Shown here piece by piece: positions 8,836 through 17,562 of a stretch of DNA of 64,000 nt (its first letter is position 1; each line of letters opens with the position of its first letter). Under the pieces are notes generated by a model. That model saw nothing but the letters and a program-made list of their open reading frames with translations. It was not told where the DNA came from and did no database searches. The stretch is taken from positions 178,268-242,267 of the forward strand of contig JAKLLG010000004.1 of assembly GCA_023150275.1 (NCBI GenBank), given 5' to 3'. The translations under genes and the position numbers were made by a program. Origin of the DNA: Rhodocyclaceae bacterium (lineage in GTDB: Bacteria > Pseudomonadota > Gammaproteobacteria > Burkholderiales > Rhodocyclaceae).

Positions 8836-11800
8836 TCAGGCGGACTGCCGCAACCAGTCGGCAAGCAACAGCTTCAGTCGCCCATACTCGCCGGCGAGCA
8901 CCGCCACAGCGGCCACGTCGCACGGGCGCTCCTCGCGCAAGGCCGCCTCGATCGACTTCGCATGCCGGCTGAAACCGTCGGCGCCAATGTCCAGCGCCAT
9001 GCCCTTGATCGAATGGGCCGCGCGGACCGCGGCTTCGCGATCGCCACATTCGAGAGCAGCCTGCAGATCGGCGAGTCGCGCCTCGATATCGGGCTGCGCC
9101 ATTTCGACGATGGAGCGGGCCAACGCCAGATCGTCACCCATGCGCGAAAGCATCTTCGCCGGATCGAAGCCGCCCGCACTCACCGCAGCGGGCAGCGTCG
9201 CCGGCGCTGACTGCGCCACACCGCCATCAGGCGGTTCAAGCTGCAGCCACAGCGCAATCGTGTTCTGCAGCGCCACGAAGTCGACAGGCTTGGGCAGAAA
9301 ATCGCTCATGCCGGCGGCGAGGCAGCGCTGCCTGTCCTCGGCAAAGGCGCCGGCGGAAAGCGCCACCACCGGCAGCGGCGCGACTCCGGAGGCCTGCTCC
9401 CAGGCACGGATCCTTCCTATCGCCTCGATACCATCCATCACCGGCATCTGCACATCCATCAGCACCAGATCGGGACGGTTCTCGCCGGTCGCGCGAGCGA
9501 GCGCCTCCGCGCCGTTGCCGGCAAGCTCCGCCACGCAACCGCTCTTCTCCAGCATCGACACAATCACGCGGCGGTTGGTCGGATTGTCCTCCACGACCAG
9601 AATGCGCTTGCCGGCAAACATGTCTGCCGGCAGCGCCGGCAGGCTCGCCTCGCGTGGCAATCCACCCAGCAGAGACGACGCCTCCGCCGCAACGCGCCCA
9701 AGCGGCACGCGGAACCAGAAACGCGCCCCCGCACCCACCTCGCTTTCGAGGCCAACCGCCCCACCCATCGCCTCGGCCAGCCCGCGCACGATCGAAAGCC
9801 CAAGGCCACTGCCGCCGTAGCGGCGCGTCGTCGAACCATCGGCCTGCGAGAACGGCTGAAACAGCTGCGCCTGCTGCTCAGATGCGATGCCGATGCCGGT
9901 ATCGATCACCGCCACCTCCAGCCAGACCGAGTTTTCATCGCGCGCATGAATACCGCCTTCGATGCGCACATCGCCATCGTGAGTGAACTTGATCGCGTTG
10001 CCGACCAGGTTGTTCAGCATCTGGCGGAGGCGCACCGGGTCGCCCTCAAAGCACGCCGCCGCATCGCCGTTCCAGCAGGAGGCCAGCGTCAGCGACTTGG
10101 CCGCGGCCACTTCGCGGAACAGCTTTTCCGCATCCACGATCAAGCCCGACGGCGCAAACACCTGATGATCGAGCATCACCTTGCCCGCCTCGACGCGGGA
10201 GAGATCAAGGATGTCGTTGAGCAGCGTGAGCAACGATTGCCCGGACGAGAGCAGCGTGCGCAGGCACTCATCGCGCTCCGCCTCGCTCATCTCCGGCATC
10301 ATCGCCAGCTGCGCCATCCCGAGGATGCCGTTCATCGGTGTGCGGATCTCGTGGCTCATCGTCGCCAGGAACTGGCTCTTGGCGACACTCGCCGCTTCCG
10401 CCGATTCCTTGGCGCGAATCAGTTCCGCCTCGGTCGCCTTCTGCTCGGTGATGTCCTCGAACACCCAGATGCTGCCTGCCTCCGGCTGCTGCACATTGAG
10501 CAGCTTGCCGTTCATGCGCATCCAGATGCCATGGCCGTCGGCATGGCGCATCAGGCGTTCGCTCGAAAAACGCTCGCCGCGCAAGAGGACCGGATACGCC
10601 TCGCGGCCGAACGATTCGTAATCCTCGTCGGAGAGATAAAAAAGGCGCGTACTGACCTGCGCGACGGCTTCCGGGGCATAGCCGAACATTTCCGCCATGC
10701 GCCCGTTCGACCAGATCTGCCGACGATCGCGCACCAGCGCAATACCGACGCTCGAATTGTCGAGAATCGACTGCAGCTCCATCATGCGATCGCGCAGAAC
10801 GGCATCGAGCTCGACGAGGTCGGCCGTCTGCGCACGCACCTTGCGCTCCACCGCGGCAGCGCGCCCGGTCATCGCCAGCAGCAGCAACTGCAGCACGCTG
10901 ACGAACAGCATTCCGGCGATGCCCACCACCGGCGACAGCAGCGAGCGCAGCGAACGCGCATATTCCGCGTTCAGCGAGTACGACACCAGCCACTCACGTT
11001 CCCCCGCCCGCACGCTGGTGCGCCACACCGGATCCCCCTCTGGCAGATCGCCGAAGACGATGCGCGGCGGCCCGTCGCCGCCCATTTCGCGCGGATCGCG
11101 AATCAGCACGCGGATGCGCTGTGCCATCTCGGGGCTGCGTGACGCGGCTACGATCGCGGGGATGTCCGCCACTGTTGCTCCGCCCAAGCGCTGCTGCAGC
11201 TGATGCGAAATCTCGGTGCCGTAATGTGCCAGCTCGTGCGCCACCTGACGGCGCTCCCAATGGCCGGCATAGATGAAGGCGGCAACGATCAGGATCAGCG
11301 TGGTCACAATCGGCGCCGCGAGCACGAGCATGCGCCGCCGCCACACCGACGCCTTCTTGTATTCGAGCAGCAGCAGGCCGAGCGGCGCCCCGATCAGCAC
11401 GCCGAGGGTATCGCCCAGCCACCAGTTCCACCAGGTAAAGAGAAAATCGGCGGCGGGAACGATGCTGAAGAACACCAGCGCGGATACGCCGAAGGACGCC
11501 GAGACCACGCAGGCCAATGGCCCGCCGCGCAGTGAAAAGGCGATGATTTCGTCGTCGTTCTCCAGCCGCCGCCAGGCGTCGCCGAGCCGGCGCCGCACCA
11601 GCACGCTGCCCAGCCAGGCCTGCAGGCTTGCGCCAACGGCAATCACTGCCGCGACAGCACCGGAGGAAAGCGTCCACACCAACCCGTTGCCGACCTCGAC
11701 CACCAGATTGGTGAGGAACGCCGCGACCCACACCGCGGGCAGCATGCGTGGCCCGAACACCAGCAGCGCCGCAAGCGCCCAGCCCGCCGCCGGAAACATC

Positions 11801-11898
11801 GGGCTGGCATAGCCCTGCAACACGCCCAGTTGCAAGCCCGCCACGCCCGCCACGAAATAGCCGAGCAGGGTGATCGTGTAGGGCATCCAGCGGGGCAT
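8836..11898 (-). CDS. Hybrid sensor histidine kinase: MASE1-like membrane domain, PAS, HisKA, HATPase, REC, Hpt
   Basis: This 1020-residue protein carries a full phosphorelay in one chain. Residues 1-215 are a multi-pass MASE1-like sensor and about 215-325 a periplasmic loop closed by another membrane helix. A PAS domain spans about 365-490. The HisKA box SHEIRTPMNG has its phosphoacceptor His near 515. The HATPase has the N box GNAIKF and G boxes DTGIGI and GSGLGL. The receiver begins ILVVEDN near 766, with the phosphoacceptor Asp in LMDVQMP near 813. The C-terminal Hpt domain has AAHSIKG with His near 961. AAGGAGG precedes the ATG. No partner response regulator is adjacent, so the output protein is unknown. 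Confidence 0.93.
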   Translation of the reverse strand: MPRWMPYTITLLGYFVAGVAGLQLGVLQGYASPMFPAAGWALAALLVFGPRMLPAVWVAAFLTNLVVEVGNGLVWTLSSGAVAAVIAVGASLQAWLGSVLVRRRLGDAWRRLENDDEIIAFSLRGGPLACVVSASFGVSALVFFSIVPAADFLFTWWNWWLGDTLGVLIGAPLGLLLLEYKKASVWRRRMLVLAAPIVTTLILIVAAFIYAGHWERRQVAHELAHYGTEISHQLQQRLGGATVADIPAIVAASRSPEMAQRIRVLIRDPREMGGDGPPRIVFGDLPEGDPVWRTSVRAGEREWLVSYSLNAEYARSLRSLLSPVVGIAGMLFVSVLQLLLLAMTGRAAAVERKVRAQTADLVELDAVLRDRMMELQSILDNSSVGIALVRDRRQIWSNGRMAEMFGYAPEAVAQVSTRLFYLSDEDYESFGREAYPVLLRGERFSSERLMRHADGHGIWMRMNGKLLNVQQPEAGSIWVFEDITEQKATEAELIRAKESAEAASVAKSQFLATMSHEIRTPMNGILGMAQLAMMPEMSEAERDECLRTLLSSGQSLLTLLNDILDLSRVEAGKVMLDHQVFAPSGLIVDAEKLFREVAAAKSLTLASCWNGDAAACFEGDPVRLRQMLNNLVGNAIKFTHDGDVRIEGGIHARDENSVWLEVAVIDTGIGIASEQQAQLFQPFSQADGSTTRRYGGSGLGLSIVRGLAEAMGGAVGLESEVGAGARFWFRVPLGRVAAEASSLLGGLPREASLPALPADMFAGKRILVVEDNPTNRRVIVSMLEKSGCVAELAGNGAEALARATGENRPDLVLMDVQMPVMDGIEAIGRIRAWEQASGVAPLPVVALSAGAFAEDRQRCLAAGMSDFLPKPVDFVALQNTIALWLQLEPPDGGVAQSAPATLPAAVSAGGFDPAKMLSRMGDDLALARSIVEMAQPDIEARLADLQAALECGDREAAVRAAHSIKGMALDIGADGFSRHAKSIEAALREERPCDVAAVAVLAGEYGRLKLLLADWLRQSA

Positions 11899-11976
11899 GG
11901 GCCTCCTTGGCGGCGGAGAATAGACGATCGTTCAAGTGTAGCGCGGCAAGCCGCGCACCGGTCAGCCCGGCGAAGT

Positions 11977-12801
11977 TCAGGCAGTGCCCAGCATGCGCAC
12001 TTCGTGCTGGGGCACCGGTATCGCGATACCGCGCGCGCGGAATGCTTCAAGCAGCGCCTTGTTGATTTCGGCCGTCGCCGGCACGTAATCCGGCACCGCG
12101 ACCCAAGGCATCACGCTGATGTGCACGCTGGAATCGGCGAGCTGCGACACGCCGACCACCGGCACTGGCTCCTGCAACACCCGGCCATTGGCACGCAGAA
12201 CGCCATCGACCGTCGCCAATGCCGCATCGACATCCGCCGCATAGGAGACCCGCACCGCGAGCCCCAGTTGCCGGACCTTGCCGTAGTTGTGCAGGATCTC
12301 GCCGACGATCTTGCGATTGGGGATCACCACCCGCGAACGATCGGTGTGGCCCAGCGTGGTGCTGAACAGCGAGATGTCGAGCACCTCCCCTTCCTCGTCA
12401 CCGATCGAGATGTAATCGCCGACGTGGAACGGGTGCGTGAAGATGATGGTCAGCCCGGCGACGATGTTGCCGAGCAGACCCTGCATGGCCAGCGCGATGC
12501 CGGCGCCGGCCACGCCGAGGCCGGCGATCAGCGGCAACAGTTCGACACCGAGGTTCTGCAGCGCCATGATCGCAAACAGCGTCAGCACCACCAGATACAC
12601 GATGCGCACGATCAGCGAGCGTACCGGCGCCTCCAGATGGAAACGCTGCACCAGTCGCTCCACCATGCGCCCCGCCCAGCGCCCGGCAAAATGGCCCGCG
12701 ACCATGATCACCGCAGCCACCAGCGCCTTGGGCCCGAACTTCAGCACCATGTCGATGGCTGTCGCCTTGATCTGGTCGATGCTCTGAAATTGGTCGTTCA
12801 T
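11977..12801 (-). CDS. Small-conductance mechanosensitive channel, MscS family
   Basis: This 274-residue protein matches the compact E. coli MscS design. There are three N-terminal transmembrane helices, about 22-45, 62-85 and 90-115. The third is the Gly/Ala-rich pore helix AGLGVAGAGIALAMQGLLGN. The beta domain that follows has PFHVGDYI and the VIPNRKI segment. Such channels open under membrane tension and release solutes on osmotic downshock. The ATG at 12801 is preceded by AGGGGGGA; the longer frame has no ribosome site. It is 40 bp downstream of the YceB-like lipoprotein gene and probably co-transcribed with it. Confidence 0.93.
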   Translation of the reverse strand: MNDQFQSIDQIKATAIDMVLKFGPKALVAAVIMVAGHFAGRWAGRMVERLVQRFHLEAPVRSLIVRIVYLVVLTLFAIMALQNLGVELLPLIAGLGVAGAGIALAMQGLLGNIVAGLTIIFTHPFHVGDYISIGDEEGEVLDISLFSTTLGHTDRSRVVIPNRKIVGEILHNYGKVRQLGLAVRVSYAADVDAALATVDGVLRANGRVLQEPVPVVGVSQLADSSVHISVMPWVAVPDYVPATAEINKALLEAFRARGIAIPVPQHEVRMLGTA

Positions 12802-12841
12802 GTTCCCCCCTGAAAATTGCCGTTGGCGCCAAGCATTGCCC

Positions 12842-13417
12842 TCACCGCGCCACCGGATCCAGCGTGATCGACAGACCGCCCGGTACCACTTTGAACACGC
12901 CGGGCTTGTAGCCCCAGCCTTCCACCGCCTGCAGATCCTCGGGCCGCAACCGGTAGAGCGCAAAATCCTTCAGCACGCGCTGCGCGAGGCCTGGCCCGAG
13001 CTTTTCCAGCGGGCGCTTCAACTTGTCCGGCGTGCCTTCCATCGTGAAGCGGGAAACGCGCACATCGGTCATGCGCACGCTGTTGTCCGAGGGTTCGAAG
13101 CGCAGGCCGTAACTCATGTCGATGCCGCCCTTGTAGGTTTTGTCGATGAGCAGGCCGAGCACGCTCGTCGGCGACACTTCAAGATCGAAAGAGGTGTTGA
13201 TGCGGTTGGTGGTCGGGTCCAGTGTGATGCGCGGCGTTTTCACCACCACGTCCATCACCTCCAGCATCGTGCTGTCGAACGGAAACTGCGAAGCGATCGC
13301 CTGCGCCAATTGCTGCTCCGATACCGTGAAGGAACGCGGCGAAGGCGGCTGCAAGGCACACGCGGAAACAAACAGGGCAAGGCTGGCAATCAGGAAACGG
13401 GCAGCAAGACGGCGCAT
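12842..13417 (-). CDS. DUF1439 (YceB-like) lipoprotein
   Basis: This 191-residue protein has a lipoprotein signal: positively charged start, hydrophobic core, then FVSAC with the lipid-attachment Cys near residue 20. The rest matches the DUF1439/YceB pattern of a beta-rich domain with TVSEQQLAQAI near the start and several amphipathic strands. Members are lipid-anchored in the periplasm and thought to bind hydrophobic ligands, but the function is not established. Asp is not at position +2 (the sequence is C-ALQ), so outer-membrane sorting is likely. It heads a short operon with mscS. Confidence 0.85.
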   Translation of the reverse strand: MRRLAARFLIASLALFVSACALQPPSPRSFTVSEQQLAQAIASQFPFDSTMLEVMDVVVKTPRITLDPTTNRINTSFDLEVSPTSVLGLLIDKTYKGGIDMSYGLRFEPSDNSVRMTDVRVSRFTMEGTPDKLKRPLEKLGPGLAQRVLKDFALYRLRPEDLQAVEGWGYKPGVFKVVPGGLSITLDPVAR

Positions 13418-13806
13418 GAACGACCTCTCAACAAGGGATGGAGGGGATGGCGAACCTATTAAGATATGGTACTCCCGCGCGCCCGCTCATACGACTGCGG
13501 CATGAAGATCACACCACTCGGGATTGAAACTCTCGATCAATTCCAGCTTCCACGCCCGCCGCCACTGAGCTTGTCGAAGCCTGCCCTGAGCCTGTCGAAG
13601 GGGGCCGGAATGACAACCAAAGTACGCCGCTCTCCCCGGCCGTCACCCCGACCGCCCCCGTCACCCCGGCGAAAGCCGGGGTTCAGTTCGTACATCACTT
13701 TTCCGCCGCGGCCCGATCAACCTCAGTACTGGATCCCGGCTTTCGCCGGGATGACGGCCAAAGGAGCTGGATGACGATCAACTGTGCGTCGCGACGGCAT
13801 ACCCAC
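13418..13806. repeat. Gene-free stretch with REP-type palindromic repeats
   Basis: No gene is seen in these 389 bp. At 13564-13600 are two tandem copies of a CTGAGC-TGTCGAAG motif, common as dispersed intergenic repeats in proteobacteria. An inverted pair of a REP-like palindrome follows. One copy, in reverse, is at 13659-13686 (core CCCCGGCGAAAGCCGGGG) and one, forward, at 13729-13757 (core TCCCGGCTTTCGCCGGGA). Inverted doublets are the usual form of REP elements. A further copy of the second unit is found inside the A2M gene at 21227-21255. The rest is GC-rich spacer. Confidence 0.75.
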
Positions 13807-16152
13807 CTACCGCACGCTGATCTCCACCCGGTCATACCGCCCGGAATCGTCCATCACCGTCACCGTATGCCGCCCGGCTTCGGGGAAGGCGTGGTGCAGC
13901 GCCTTGCCGGCCGGGGCGCGGCCGACCTGCTGGCCGTCGACCAGCCAGATCAGTTCCTGCTGGCCGCCGCGGGCTTCGAGCCTCAAGGATGGTGCAGCAC
14001 CGCCAACGCTGCCGGCGCGGCGAATCGTCTCGCCATTCGTGATGCTGACGATCTTCAGCCCCGCCTCCGGCGCCTGCGCCTTGGCGCATGAAGGCGCCCA
14101 GGCCGGCGGCAGCGCGCGTTCGCGCGTGGCGGCGTCGAGCCACGGTTCCAGCGCGGCGGGCCAGCGGGCCATCTCCACCGATTTCATCTCGCCCGGCGCG
14201 CAGGCCGTGCGTACGCGCTGGCCGGTGGCGGCGTCGCGGTAGTCGGTGTAGCGTGCCGCGCCTTCGCGCAGGCGGTCGGGGAAGGTCGGCGGTGCGCTGT
14301 CGTTCAACAGCCACGCGGTGCGCTCGTGGTGGCACAGCGCAGCCGGCACCGCGTCCGCCCGCAGGCCGAGCGGCCAGCAGACCTTCGCCTGCGTCACGCT
14401 CGCCGGCGGGTTTCGTTTCGCGGGGCGCGCATCGTCGATGGCCGAGAACACATCGACCAGCATCGGCGCCGCGACGTTGGCGCCGAAGAAGCCGGGGTTG
14501 GGCGTGCCGTCCGGGCGGCCGACCCAGACGCCGACCGTGTAGCGGTCGCTGACGCCCACCGCCCACGCATCGCGGAAGCCGAAGCTGGTGCCGGTCTTCC
14601 ACATGATGCCGCGCCGCGCGCCGACGCTGCCTTCCACCTGCCGCGCCACCGGGCCGCCGGATTCGAGCACGTCGCGAATGATGAAGGCCGCGCCCTCGCT
14701 CATCAGGCGCGCCTCCTCGACCGGCGCATCACTCACATAGCGCGGCTTGCCGGCCACGCCGCCGCGCGCAAAGGCCGTGTAGGCGCCGACCATGCCTTCG
14801 AGGTTCACCGCCACCCCGCCGAGGATCACCGACAGATTCGGCTCGGCGCCGCGCGGCAGATCGAGCTTGAGCCCGCCGCGCCGCAACAGCGAGACGAAGC
14901 GCTGCGGCCCGAGGCGGTCGAGCACTTCCACCGCCGGCACGTTGAGCGATTTCTGCAGCGCCTCGGTCACCCCCACCGGGCCGGAAAAGCTCGCCTGGAA
15001 GTTGCCCGGCTGGTAGCCGGCGAAGGACTGCGGCACGTCGGAGAGCAGCGACTCGGAATGGATCAGCCCCTCGTCCAGCGCCAGGCCGTAGAGGAAAGGC
15101 TTCAGCGCCGAACCGGGCGAGCGCCGGCCCTGCACCATGTCGACATGCGAGAAGCGCTCGGCGTCCGAAAAATCGGCCGAGCCGGCGTAGGCGCGCACCT
15201 CCAGCGTGGCGTTGTCGACCACCAGCGCCGCCATCGACACGCGCGGCGGCAGCACCGCCAGCCGCGCCGCGACGAGCTGCTCGACGCTCGCCTGCGTGCC
15301 GGCATCGAGCGTCGTATCGACCCGCTGCGCCTTCGGGTAGAGCTTGCGCACCCGCTCGGCGAAGAGCGGCGCCAACAGCGGCTCGCGCAGCGTCTGCGCG
15401 ATCACCGGCTCCTGCTTCGCCTCCTTCACCGTCGCCTCGCCCCACTCGCGCACGAGGCGATCGAGCACCTTGTCGCGCGCCTCGCGGGCGCGCCCGGGAA
15501 AGCGGTCCGGCCGCAGGCGCGAGGGCGATTGCGGCAGCACCGCCAGCAGCGCTGCCTCGGCGTGCGAGAGGGAGAGCGAAGGCTTGCCAAGATAGGCGCG
15601 GCTCGCCGACTCGACGCCTTCGAGCACGCCGCCCATCGGCGCATAGGTGAGGTACAGCTCGAGGATCTCGGTCTTCGAAAGGCGCAGCTCCAGCTGCACC
15701 GCCCGCGCCATCTGGCGCAGCTTGGCAGGGAGCGAGCGCGAGGCATAGGCCTCCGGCTCCAGCATGCGCGCCACCTGCATGGTCAGTGTTGACCCGCCCG
15801 AAACGATGTGCCCGTGCCACAGCCACTGCCCCGCCGCGCGCAACAGCGCGAACGGATTCACGCCGGGATGCCAGCGGAAGAAGCGGTCTTCGTAGGCCAG
15901 CACCGCCTCCACATAGCGCGGCGACACCTCCGCCACCCGCACCGGGTGCCGCCAGATGTGCGCGCGATCAGGAAAGGCCCGCAGCGGCGTGCCGTCGCGG
16001 GCGAGGATGACCTGCGCGTGGGGCGCGAGGTGGGCGGGGTTGCTGCTGCCGGGCAGCGGGGGCGGGAGGAGTTGGTCGGCGAGGAGGAGGATAGCGAGCA
16101 GGCCCGCCAGTATCCAGCGCAAGCGGCTGACACTTCCCGGGAAGCGAATCAC
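13807..16152 (-). CDS. pbpC: Penicillin-binding protein 1C
   Basis: PBP1C is a membrane-anchored glycosyltransferase/transpeptidase-type penicillin-binding protein. The 781 residues show an N-terminal anchor (about 11-27) and a GT51 domain with the catalytic Glu in YEDRFF (about 87) and HGHIVSGGSTLTMQ. The transpeptidase motifs are SPGSALK (Ser about 347), SLN and KTGT (about 520). A C-terminal BiPBP_C Ig-like domain is typical of PBP1C. The start is GTG at 16152. In many bacteria pbpC is adjacent to the alpha-2-macroglobulin gene; here that partner starts its 3' end at 20620, beyond four intervening genes. Confidence 0.95.
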   Translation of the reverse strand: MIRFPGSVSRLRWILAGLLAILLLADQLLPPPLPGSSNPAHLAPHAQVILARDGTPLRAFPDRAHIWRHPVRVAEVSPRYVEAVLAYEDRFFRWHPGVNPFALLRAAGQWLWHGHIVSGGSTLTMQVARMLEPEAYASRSLPAKLRQMARAVQLELRLSKTEILELYLTYAPMGGVLEGVESASRAYLGKPSLSLSHAEAALLAVLPQSPSRLRPDRFPGRAREARDKVLDRLVREWGEATVKEAKQEPVIAQTLREPLLAPLFAERVRKLYPKAQRVDTTLDAGTQASVEQLVAARLAVLPPRVSMAALVVDNATLEVRAYAGSADFSDAERFSHVDMVQGRRSPGSALKPFLYGLALDEGLIHSESLLSDVPQSFAGYQPGNFQASFSGPVGVTEALQKSLNVPAVEVLDRLGPQRFVSLLRRGGLKLDLPRGAEPNLSVILGGVAVNLEGMVGAYTAFARGGVAGKPRYVSDAPVEEARLMSEGAAFIIRDVLESGGPVARQVEGSVGARRGIMWKTGTSFGFRDAWAVGVSDRYTVGVWVGRPDGTPNPGFFGANVAAPMLVDVFSAIDDARPAKRNPPASVTQAKVCWPLGLRADAVPAALCHHERTAWLLNDSAPPTFPDRLREGAARYTDYRDAATGQRVRTACAPGEMKSVEMARWPAALEPWLDAATRERALPPAWAPSCAKAQAPEAGLKIVSITNGETIRRAGSVGGAAPSLRLEARGGQQELIWLVDGQQVGRAPAGKALHHAFPEAGRHTVTVMDDSGRYDRVEISVR

Positions 16153-16183
16153 GTGACGCCTAACCTGCTCGGCTCAACGGCAC

Positions 16184-17374
16184 TCACGCCGCCGCATCGG
16201 CCTCGGCCTCCGGCCAAAGCGCGGGAAAATAGAAGCGAAGCGCATGCAGCGGCAGGCCGAAGCGAACCTTGCCCTGCGGCGTATCCGATTTCAGCAAACC
16301 GCGTTCGAGCAAGGCCGCCAGTGCCGAACCCGCCGTACGCTGGCCCAGCCCCGTCATCGTCTTGAACTCGCCACGCTCCAGTTCGCCGCCTGAGAGGAAC
16401 AGATAGTGCAGCGGCCGCAGGGATTCGCGCCGCACCCCGGAGCGCAGCGTTTCTTCCTCGAAGATCAGGCAGGCCGCAATACGCCGCTCCATCGCCGAGA
16501 TGTCGAGCAACCCGCCCATGAAACGTACCTGATCGAGGCAGATGTCGAGCACATAGTCGATCCATGCCGCCAGCCCCTGCTCGCTGAGATTACCCCGCCC
16601 GTCGAGATCACCCTTGCGCGGCATGTCGGCCTCGGCCAGACGCAGGTAATACTGATCGACATTGCGCGCAAAGCCACGCAGCGGCGACCACAAGCCGTTC
16701 GTATAGCCAAGCGCACTCAGCACGGCATGGGTATGCAGGCGCATCACGCGCCCGTTGCCATCGACGAACGGGTGTATCCACCCCAGCCGCTGATGCGCCG
16801 CGGCCAGCGCCAGCAGCGCCGCTTCTCCGCGGCGGATGCCACCGTAGAACTCGCCCCAGCGCCCCAGTAGCGCTGGCAGACTCTTGAAGGTCGGCGCCAC
16901 ATGCTGGCCAACCTGCACTTCGCGACCACGCAGATCGCCCGGCGCAATCGGCTCGCCCTCGGCAGCAAGCAAATCCTCCGCCGGCAAGCGGGCAAACAAC
17001 GCCCGATGCAGATCGCAGACCGCTGCCGCCGAATAGAGATGGCGAGCGCCGTCATCCCCGACGTAGTGCCTCTCGATCTCTGCCTCGGCTTCGATGTGTG
17101 CCAGCGCCAGCCGCTGCCGCGCGGCCAGTTCCTTGTTGCCGGAAAAGTTGCGGGCAAGCGCCTGCTCGATTTCCAGCGGGCGCGTGTGCTGCCCCTCGAT
17201 GCGATTCGTGTAATAGGAATTCATCCCGCGCAGCAAGCCGCGCAGCGCCGGCGCAACCGGCAGACCGGCAAGCTGTGTAGCACTACGCGCCAGATCGTGC
17301 GCCTTGGCGAGCAGGGGCTCCTGCTTCAGCGAGGAGGGCAGTAGTGGCTCGAATTGATGGGGAGAGTCATACAT
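16184..17374 (-). CDS. Fic-domain protein (class II) with C-terminal winged helix
   Basis: Fic proteins usually transfer AMP or another nucleotide moiety to a target protein. The 396-residue product has the complete catalytic motif HPFVDGNGR (about residue 200). Upstream, near residue 60, TNRIEG matches the class II inhibitory motif (S/T)xxxE(G/N), whose Glu blocks ATP in the resting state. The last ~100 residues look like a winged helix domain, as in Fic proteins that bind DNA. ATG 17374 was chosen over an AT-rich upstream extension that lies within the promoter palindrome. The gene sits between pbpC and the helicase in a probable inserted block, and its leader is AT-rich. The target is unknown. 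Confidence 0.9.
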   Translation of the reverse strand: MYDSPHQFEPLLPSSLKQEPLLAKAHDLARSATQLAGLPVAPALRGLLRGMNSYYTNRIEGQHTRPLEIEQALARNFSGNKELAARQRLALAHIEAEAEIERHYVGDDGARHLYSAAAVCDLHRALFARLPAEDLLAAEGEPIAPGDLRGREVQVGQHVAPTFKSLPALLGRWGEFYGGIRRGEAALLALAAAHQRLGWIHPFVDGNGRVMRLHTHAVLSALGYTNGLWSPLRGFARNVDQYYLRLAEADMPRKGDLDGRGNLSEQGLAAWIDYVLDICLDQVRFMGGLLDISAMERRIAACLIFEEETLRSGVRRESLRPLHYLFLSGGELERGEFKTMTGLGQRTAGSALAALLERGLLKSDTPQGKVRFGLPLHALRFYFPALWPEAEADAAA

Positions 17375-17425
17375 TTTCAAACCTTTATTTGCCAACACAC
17401 AACAAGCAATTAACAGTTGTTTCAA

Positions 17426-17457
17426 AACAATATTTTGAATTAATTGCAAATATTGTT
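17426..17457. promoter_or_regulatory. AT-rich palindrome upstream of the fic gene
   Basis: AACAATATTT and AAATATTGTT form perfect 10-bp arms around a 12-bp spacer, 52-83 bp before the Fic start codon. TTGCCAAC also occurs at 17389-17396 and 17456-17463. Fic proteins with a winged helix can autoregulate, so this is a reasonable operator candidate. The surrounding 190 bp are markedly AT-rich compared with the window. Confidence 0.5.
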
Positions 17458-17562
17458 GCCAACTCTAATGCAAACGATGGACAAAAGGCAAACATTGGCC
17501 AAGAAGCGTTGTCCCAAAGGCGAGAATGCATATGCATGACAGTCATATGCTGCCGACGAACA

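Noticed and set aside
13564..13757. Clustered short repeats that could suggest a CRISPR array
   Set aside because: Units are inverted pairs of palindromes of two kinds, not equal direct repeats with unique spacers. They fit REP-type elements.
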